In this document: piece by piece, positions 1 through 7,200 of the stretch
How the letters are laid out: every line of letters starts with the position of its first letter
Numbering within the stretch: position 1 is the stretch's first letter
NCBI RefSeq assembly: GCF_001426085.1
Contig: NZ_LMRR01000002.1
Span: 215,038-279,037 of the forward strand
Direction: 5' to 3'
Length of the DNA stretch: 64,000 bases
Source of the DNA: Rhodococcus sp. Leaf278
GTDB taxonomy: Bacteria; Actinomycetota; Actinomycetes; Mycobacteriales; Mycobacteriaceae
Notes under the pieces: model-generated
What the model saw: only the letters and a program-made list of their open reading frames with translations
Database searches by the model: none
Told to the model about the DNA's origin: nothing
Made by a program: the position numbers and the translations under genes

Positions 1-2120
1 AATCGACGCCGAGATGTACTCGGGGTCGCGATGGCCGTCCGGCGTCGCGAGAACGATACGACCCCCGGTACGGAGCGGCAGGAAGAAGCCCCACACCGAC
101 ACGTCGAAGGTGGTTGCGGTCTTCTGAAAGTAGACGTCGGTGTCCGCCACGTCGTACTGTGCCGTCATCCACGCCAGCTGGTTCTCGACCGCGCGATGGG
201 ACACCGCGACGCCCTTGGGGTTTCCGGTCGAGCCGGAGGTGAAGATGACATAGGCGGGACTGGCCGTGTGCAGGGGGCGTAACTCGTTGGCGCGCAGAGG
301 AGAACCGTCGAGCGCCGAATCGAGGGTGTCGATCGCAATCGACTCCGGCACGGTTTCGTGCTGACGGGTCTCGTCGGGTTCGATGTTTGCGGCGCTGGTG
401 AGCAGACACAACGGCTCAGCCGTGCCGAGGATGTGGGCTCTGCGTTCGCTCGGGAGATCAGGATCGATCGGCACGTAGGCACCGCCTGCTCGAACCACGG
501 CGTAGATCGCCACCAGCAGGTCGATCGAGCGCCTGATGGACACGGCGACGAGCACCTCGGGGCCGACACCGTGCGAGATCAGGTGCCGCGCAAGCGCGTT
601 GACCCGGTGGTCGAACTCCCTGTAGGTCAGGGTGACGTCCTCGAACGTCACCGCAGGCGAATCGGGAGTCGCGGATACCTGCTGTACGTAGGCGTCCAGG
701 ATCGACCGGTCCGGCACCGCTACTGCATCGACGGCAGCGTGTTCGGTGGACAGTGCCCACTCGGCGGCGTCGAGCAGATCGACATCGCCCACCGGACGTG
801 TCGGCGCATCGACGAGTCGAGCGAGCAGTCGGACGAAGCGGTCGGCGATCGCACGTACCGTCGCTTCGTCGAACAGATCTACCGCATAGGTGAACGTGCC
901 TGCGAGAGCGTGCTCCTCGGTACCGGCGGCGCGGTCCTCCAGGACCAGTTGCAGGTCGAACTTCGCGACCACCTCACCGAAGTCCAGCGGGGAGACCGTC
1001 AGCTCCGGCAGTTCGAGTGTGCCTGTCGCCTGGTTCTGGAAGAACAGAGCGACCTGGAACAGCGGGTGCCGGTCGCCGGAGCGGATGGGGTCGAGCACCT
1101 CCACCAAACGCTCGAACGGGAGTTCGGCGTGCGCGAACGCCTGTAGATCGGCTTCGCGAACCTGGTCGAGCAGGTCCGAGAATGTGCGGGACGCATCGAC
1201 TGCGGTACGCAGAACGAGGGTGTTGACGAACATTCCGATCACGTCGTCGAGCGCCTGCTCACCTCGACCGGCAATCGGCGATCCGACGACGACGTCAGTG
1301 GAATCGGACAGGCGGGCGAGCAGCACCGCGAAGGCGGTGTGCACGACCATGAAGGGCGTGGCCCCGTGCTCGCGGGCCAGACGTCCGATCGCTGCGGTCG
1401 ACGCCGCGTCGATGTCGAATCCGAGTACCCGACCGACTCCGGACGGGTCGAGTGGGCGGCTGCGGTCGGTCGGCAGGTCGAGCTGATCCGGCAACCCCTC
1501 CAGGTTGTCCTTCCAGAACGAAATCTGCTGATGCGCAACGGACTCGGGATCGTCATCGGATCCGAGCACCTCGTGCTGCCACAGCGTGTAGTCGGCATAC
1601 TGCACTGCCAGTGGTTCCCAGCCGGGTGCATTCCCCGCGCTGCGAGCGGCGTAGGCCGTCATGATGTCTCGCACCATCGGCGCAACGGACGAGCCATCGG
1701 CGGTGATGTGGTGAGCCACGAGCACGAAGACGTAATGGTCGGTGCCCAGATGCAACAGGTGCAACCGGACCGGGACCTGCTGGGTCACATCGAACCCCGC
1801 CAAAGCCAGCTCCTGGACACGACGCGCGACCGCATCGGCCTCGATCGATTCGATCTCGAGCGCGACTCCGCTCTCGACTGCGTCCCGCACCATCTGGTAG
1901 CCGGTCCCGTCGACCTCGGGGTAGTACGTGCGCAGAGATTCGTGACGATCGACGACATCTCCGATCGCGGCGGACAGTGCCGGGACGTCGAGCATTCCGC
2001 GCAGTTCGATCGCGGCCGGGATGTTGTTCGCTCCCGACGCGGTGTCGAAGCGGTTGAGGAACCACATCCGCCGCTGAGCCAACGACAGCGGGATCCGGTC
2101 GGGCCGCTCCCTTTTCGCCA
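1..2120 (-). other. NRPS-D second module, C-A (partial)
   Basis: The C domain opens with [15 protein letters not shown] and has the catalytic HHITADG near residues 783-789, so it looks active and of the L-donor type. The following A domain has TSGSTG and FDVSVWGFFLPLRTGG before the window ends. Its pocket therefore begins D-V-W, as in the last A domain of NRPS-C and the first of NRPS-A. Confidence 0.8.
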
Positions 2121-4050
2121 GCACCGGCTGCGGTCGTATCGTGGCGTTGTCGCTCTCGGACGAGGCACTCTCCACTCGGGCGGCGAGGGTTTGCACCGTC
2201 GAAAACTCGAAGACGGTGCGTGCCGGTACTCGGGTTCCGGTCGCAGCGCCGAGACGTGCGGCCAGTTGCGTTGCGATCAGGGAGTTTCCACCGAGCTCGA
2301 AGAAGTCGTCGTCGGCACCGACTCGGTCGATTCCGAGCAACTCGCCGAAGATCTGCGCGACGGTGATTTCGAGGGGCGTCGACGGGGAACGGAATTCTGC
2401 GGCGGCGAAGACCGGCGCGGGCAACGCGGCCCGATCCAGTTTGCCGACGGGCGTCAACGGGATCGAGTCGAGTGCGATGATCATGGCCGGAACCATGTGT
2501 CGCGGAAGATGTTGTGCCGCAACCGCAAGAAGTGTGCGCTCATCGAATTCCGACGTCGACTTCGGCAGTACGTACGAGACGAGGGCAGTGGATTTGGACG
2601 GCGTCTCGCGGCCGACGGTCACGGCGAACTCGACGCTCTCCTCGGCGGTCAGAACGGCGTCGATCTCACCGAGCTCGACGCGGAAGCCACGAATCTTGAC
2701 CTGAAAGTCGTTGCGGCCGATGTATTCGACCACGCGCTCGCCCTCGACCACCCGCCAGCGCACGACGTCTCCGGTGCGGTACATCCGCGCACCGTCCTCG
2801 CCGAACGGACAGGCAAGGAAGCGGTCCGAGGTCAGTCCACGTCGCTGGTGATAGCCGCGGGCAAGTCCAGGTCCGGCCAGGTACAGCTCGCCCGCCACCC
2901 CGTCGGGAACCGGTTTCAAGGATGCGTCGAGCACATACGCGCTGACGCCGCGGATGGGCCCGCCGATCGTCACCCGCTCGTTCTCGGCGATCGGTCCGCC
3001 GATATTGGTCATGATCGTGGTCTCGGTGGGCCCGTACCCGTTGAAGAAACGCCGGCCCGGTGCCCATCGATTTGCCAGCTCGGGCGGGCAGGCCTCGCCG
3101 CCGACAACGACGGTGTGCAGGGTATCGGTGTCGGCCGGATTCACCGACGCCAGCGCCGCTGGGGTGATGAATGCGTGGCTCACGTTCTGCGCGCGGATGA
3201 GCGCAGCCAGATCGTCTCCGCCGAGAACCTTCGGAGAGGCGACGACCATCGTCGAGCCCCGCCCGATGCTCATCAGGAGTTCGAGGACGGACGCGTCGAA
3301 GCTCGGTGACGCGAAGTGCAGCACTCGCGACTGCTCGGTGAGCGAGTAGCGATCGATCTGCTCTTCGCAGAAGTTGCTCAGTCCGGCGTGGGTGACGACG
3401 ACGCCCTTCGGCAGACCGGTCGATCCGGAGGTGTAGATCATGTATGCCGGGTGCGTCGTCTCGAGGGCCCGTACCCGATCCTCCGAGGTGACGGGCTCGC
3501 CGGACAGTTCATCGAGACGCCGAGTCATGTCACTGTCGTCGATGACCAGCCATTCGACCTCCGCGGGCAGATCCTCGTTCACCGCGCCGACGGACAACCC
3601 CAGCAGCACGCCGGAGTCGGACACCATGTGCCGTACCCGGTCGGCCGGGTAGGTCGGATCGATCGGCACGAATGCCGCGCCGGTCTTGGCCACTGCCCAC
3701 AAAGCCATGACGGACAGATCGGAGCGCGGGATCGACAGCGCCACAAAATCCTCGGGACCGACGCCGCGCTCGATCAGTACCCGGGCCAGCGCAGCCGATC
3801 GAGCATCCAGCTCGGCGTAGGTCCACGTTCGACCATCGAACACGAGGGCATCCGAGTCGGGTCCGAGTTCGACGGCCGAGGCCAGTAGCTGAGGCAGGAG
3901 TGGAGTGCGCGCGCGTCTACGGCGCGCGGGGCGCTCACGTCGCGCAGGCCGCTCCCGGGTTCGTGCTTCCCGGCCCCGCTCCCGCGAACCGTTCTCCACC
4001 GGGTTACCGCCGCCCGTCGCTCCTGCTGTGCCCGACGTCTCGGTACCCAT
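1..4050 (-). CDS. NRPS-D, non-ribosomal peptide synthetase, A-T-C-A... (partial, runs off the left edge)
   Basis: This is an open frame of 1350 codons with no stop; the C-terminal part lies beyond position 1. It is an amino-acid-activating assembly-line enzyme of the cytoplasm. Residues about 24-50 are Arg-rich and precede A1 (about 52-545, with TSGSTG, NGYGPTE and GKLDR cores). T1 has its phosphopantetheine Ser at residue 590 (ELGGNS). The C domain (about 645-1090) has an intact HHITADG, and a second A domain starts near 1105 and is cut within its core. The A1 pocket reads DALFVVGIMK, for which I know no substrate. A2 begins FDVSVWGFFLPL, like the last A domain of NRPS-C. The ATG at 4050 is chosen because nothing upstream in frame fits better; GAGGAG lies 11 bases before it. 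No C domain precedes A1, so the protein either initiates a chain or docks to a C-ended subunit such as NRPS-B. Confidence 0.95.
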   Translation of the reverse strand, partial: MGTETSGTAGATGGGNPVENGSRERGREARTRERPARRERPARRRRARTPLLPQLLASAVELGPDSDALVFDGRTWTYAELDARSAALARVLIERGVGPEDFVALSIPRSDLSVMALWAVAKTGAAFVPIDPTYPADRVRHMVSDSGVLLGLSVGAVNEDLPAEVEWLVIDDSDMTRRLDELSGEPVTSEDRVRALETTHPAYMIYTSGSTGLPKGVVVTHAGLSNFCEEQIDRYSLTEQSRVLHFASPSFDASVLELLMSIGRGSTMVVASPKVLGGDDLAALIRAQNVSHAFITPAALASVNPADTDTLHTVVVGGEACPPELANRWAPGRRFFNGYGPTETTIMTNIGGPIAENERVTIGGPIRGVSAYVLDASLKPVPDGVAGELYLAGPGLARGYHQRRGLTSDRFLACPFGEDGARMYRTGDVVRWRVVEGERVVEYIGRNDFQVKIRGFRVELGEIDAVLTAEESVEFAVTVGRETPSKSTALVSYVLPKSTSEFDERTLLAVAAQHLPRHMVPAMIIALDSIPLTPVGKLDRAALPAPVFAAAEFRSPSTPLEITVAQIFGELLGIDRVGADDDFFELGGNSLIATQLAARLGAATGTRVPARTVFEFSTVQTLAARVESASSESDNATIRPQPVLAKRERPDRIPLSLAQRRMWFLNRFDTASGANNIPAAIELRGMLDVPALSAAIGDVVDRHESLRTYYPEVDGTGYQMVRDAVESGVALEIESIEADAVARRVQELALAGFDVTQQVPVRLHLLHLGTDHYVFVLVAHHITADGSSVAPMVRDIMTAYAARSAGNAPGWEPLAVQYADYTLWQHEVLGSDDDPESVAHQQISFWKDNLEGLPDQLDLPTDRSRPLDPSGVGRVLGFDIDAASTAAIGRLAREHGATPFMVVHTAFAVLLARLSDSTDVVVGSPIAGRGEQALDDVIGMFVNTLVLRTAVDASRTFSDLLDQVREADLQAFAHAELPFERLVEVLDPIRSGDRHPLFQVALFFQNQATGTLELPELTVSPLDFGEVVAKFDLQLVLEDRAAGTEEHALAGTFTYAVDLFDEATVRAIADRFVRLLARLVDAPTRPVGDVDLLDAAEWALSTEHAAVDAVAVPDRSILDAYVQQVSATPDSPAVTFEDVTLTYREFDHRVNALARHLISHGVGPEVLVAVSIRRSIDLLVAIYAVVRAGGAYVPIDPDLPSERRAHILGTAEPLCLLTSAANIEPDETRQHETVPESIAIDTLDSALDGSPLRANELRPLHTASPAYVIFTSGSTGNPKGVAVSHRAVENQLAWMTAQYDVADTDVYFQKTATTFDVSVWGFFLPLRTGGRIVLATPDGHRDPEYISASI
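2170..3905 (-). other. NRPS-D first module, A-T
   Basis: The A domain spans about residues 50-545 and the carrier domain about 552-627, with Ser590. The binding-pocket residues, read at the GrsA positions, are D-A-L-F-V-V-G-I-M-K. This is the same family as the first A domain of NRPS-C (DALILVAVIK) and the third A domain of NRPS-B (DPLILVGIIK). The pocket is hydrophobic; I do not assign a substrate. Confidence 0.8.
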
Positions 4051-4264
4051 GAACTGTCGTGCTCCTCACTTTCGAACGGCAGTCGGCCGTCCGCCACTCA
4101 CCCGATCGAACCCCGGCGCACCGATGACGTCCGACGGTACGCATCACTCCAGATATCGGGTACTTCGCTGGATTCGTTACCCGCGAACTGACGTTGCGTT
4201 CACGTGTGAGCTGCCCGGCGTTCATGTGTGAACTGCCCGGCGATTCGACTCCGAGCAGTGCCGC
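4051..4264 (-). promoter_or_regulatory. NRPS-C/NRPS-D intergenic region with probable NRPS-D promoter
   Basis: These 214 bases separate the TE-ended NRPS-C from NRPS-D, more than between the other NRPS genes (92 and 118). They hold two tandem dyads (listed separately) and about 150 bases between the dyads and the NRPS-D start. I see no convincing -35/-10 pair and no terminator hairpin with a T-run. The size and the dyads suggest NRPS-D has its own regulated promoter. Confidence 0.5.
4198..4241. repeat. Two tandem 22-bp repeats, each with a GTTCA-N4-TGAAC dyad (operator-like)
   Basis: Copies at 4198-4219 and 4220-4241 match at 20 of 22 positions. Each starts with an inverted repeat: GTTCA-TGTG-TGAAC is perfect at 4220-4233, and GTTCA-CGTG-TGAGC at 4198-4211 has one mismatch. 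Dyad centres are 22 bp apart, close to two helical turns, as expected for two dimers on the same DNA face. They lie about 150-190 bp before the NRPS-D start. The cognate regulator is not identified in the window. Confidence 0.6.
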
Positions 4265-7200
4265 TCACGGTCGGCGAGATATCCAGTCGTCGAGGACTGG
4301 TCCGATCTCGGCGAGCGCCGATGCCGACGCCATCTGCCAGTGCGTCGAATGAACTGGAGTCACGGTCGGCTTCCCGTCGGCGAACTCTGTCCACGTCGAT
4401 GCACCGGCAACACCTGTCGGGTCGTCGACGACGGACGCGAAATAGAGCAGCTCACCGTCGAACCGCTCGGGCTCATGGGCCTGCAACATCGCGGCCGACC
4501 GTTCGATTCCGTCGACGATGCAGTGCACCCGCTCTCTGGACAAGTTGTCGAACGGAGCAGGCATCGTGCGGAGTAACGCCATGGCGGAATCGACAGACAG
4601 TTCTGCCACGTCCGAGTCGTGTTCGGAGTCGATACCCAACCCGCCGAGCACCTCCCCCGCAGTCACTGTCCCTTCCACGAGGTGCGTGGTTCTGGACAGC
4701 ACGAACGAATCCATCATCGCCAGCGTCGACACCGTCTCGCCGAGCCCTTGCAACTGCACGGCGACCGCATGAGCGATGACGCCGCCCATCGACCACCCCA
4801 GCAGGTGGTAGGGCCCGCTGGGCTGAATCTCGCGGATGCGATCGACGAAGATCGATGCCCACTCGTCGATCGAGGCGGGCATCGGGTCGCCGGCAAGCAC
4901 CGGAGATTGCAGACCGTAGAGGGGCCGGGTGCTGTCGACGTACGGGGCCAATCCGCCGAACGCCCAGGACAGTCCCACGATCGGATGTACACAGAACAGT
5001 GGCGTGCCGCTTCCCCCACGCAGTTCGACGACGGTGTCCAGTCCGGTCTCTTCGGCGATGGAAGTATCGGAACGACGCGTCGCATCGATCCGCGACGCCA
5101 AGGCCGTAACCGAGGAGTCGGAGAACAGCCACGACACCGGCACCGTCACATCCCCTAGGGAGCGGCCCAATCGGGACACGAGCTTCATCGCCAACAACGA
5201 GTTCCCACCCAGGGAAAAGAAATCGTCGTCCGCACCTACCCGCTCGACGCCGAGCACGTCGGCGAACACCGACGCTACCGCCTCTTCCACTTCAGTGGCA
5301 GGAGCACGGAACTCGCGTGCCTCGAACACCGGATCCGGCAACGCTCGGCGATCGAGCTTACCCGCCGGATTCAGCGGAAGTGATTGCAGAACAACGAAAG
5401 CCGACGGCACCATGTACGACGGCACCAGCGAGTCGAGCCTCGTCCGAATATCCTCGGTATCGAGAACAGCATCGGCTACCGGTACGAGGTATGCAGCCAG
5501 AAGGTCACCGGCGGCCGAATCGGACACCACCACCACTGCCTGACCTATTCCCGGCAAACCTGTCAGCGCGGTTTCGATCTCCCCCAACTCGATTCGCTGA
5601 CCACGGAACTTCACCTGGAAGTCGGTTCGGCCGATGTACTCGATCCGGCCGTCGCCGCGCATCGACCATCGCACCAGGTCGCCGGTTCGGTACATGCGGT
5701 CTCCGGCGCTGCCGAACGGATCGGCCACGAACCGTTCGGACGTCAGGTCCGGTCGCGCGACGTAACCGCGGGCCAACTGCACACCCGCCAGATACAGCTC
5801 ACCGGGCACACCGGCAGGCACCGGCTTCAATCGCGAATCCAAAACTCGCACAACAGTATTCCACTCGGGAACGCCGATCGACACCGAACCGTCACCGGAC
5901 GCGGAACCGATGTCGAGTGTGTCATCGGAGACATCACGATAGGTCACCGACACCGCAGCCTCGGTGGGACCGTAGAGATTGTGCACTCGTGCGTTCGACA
6001 CGCCGCGGCAGGCCGCCACTGTCCGAGCGGGCAGAGCCTCTCCGATGACGAATATCTGCCGCAGCGTAGCTATCGATTCTGCAGCAACGGATTCCGCGAA
6101 GACTGTCAACATCGACGGTACGAAATCGGTCACGGTCACTCGGTGGCGGGAGATCAGGCCGCCGATCACATCGACCTCGCGCTGCGCGCCCGGCGGAGCG
6201 ATGATCAACTGACCGCCGGTCCGTAGAGGAAGAAAGAAGCCCCACAGTGACACATCGAACGTCGTCGCCGTCTTCTGCAGATACACGTCCGATTCGTCGA
6301 GTCCGTACTCCTCGGCCATCCAGACCATCTGGTTGACGATGGCCCGATGCTCGACGGCGACGCCTTTGGGCGTGCCCGTCGAACCCGACGTGAACAGTAC
6401 GTACGCCAGATCGGCCGAGTGGGGACGACCGAACGTGGGCACAGCATCGATGCGCTCCACCCCGTCGATGAACAGGACTGACACATCACTGGCCGTCGCG
6501 AATGCGTCTCTGCTGGTGGACAGTACGACCATCGGGTCTGCCGTGGAAAGAATGTGATCGTTTCTCTCGGACGGTTGATCGGGGTCGAGGGGAACATAGG
6601 CAGCACCGGTGCGCAACACCGCGTACATCCCGACGACCAGTTCGATGGACCGCCTCATGGCCAACCCGATGAGAGCGCCGGGACCGGAGCCGTCCTGATG
6701 CAACCGCTGCGCGACGGCATCCACGCGAGCCGAGAACTGGGCGTAGGTGAGTACCTCGTCTTGGAAGACAACGGCTACGGCATCCGGCGTCGCGGCGACC
6801 TGTCGATCGAATCCGTCGAGCAGTAGTTCTTCTCGCGGCACACTCGAATTCCGAGTATCGTTCCACTGCAACAGAACCCGGTCCCGCTCGGGCTCCGATA
6901 CGATATCGACGTCACCGGACGCCACGTGTGGGTTCTCGGTGACAGAGTCGAGCAGCGCAACCAGCCGTTCCCCGAAGGCGACGACAGTGTCCTCGTCGAA
7001 CAAGTCGGTCGCGTAGAGCAGTTCGCCGGCGAGTCCACCCGCCGACTCCATGACCGTTACCTGCAGGTCGAACTTGGCCGAGAACGCCGCGGACCCGAAC
7101 CGCGAGACCGTCGACCCGGGAAGCTCGAACGTCCCCTCGGAGAAGTTCTGGAAGAACAGCGCGACCTGAACCAAGGGGTGCCGACCCTGCGATCGCTCCG

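Noticed and set aside
4198-4241. A CRISPR array or transposon end
   Set aside because: Only two short contiguous repeats with no spacers, no cas genes and no transposase nearby.
4051-4264. NRPS-C and NRPS-D as one gene broken by a frameshift
   Set aside because: NRPS-C ends in a complete TE with an intact catalytic triad, and NRPS-D begins with a full A domain after a 214-base gap.
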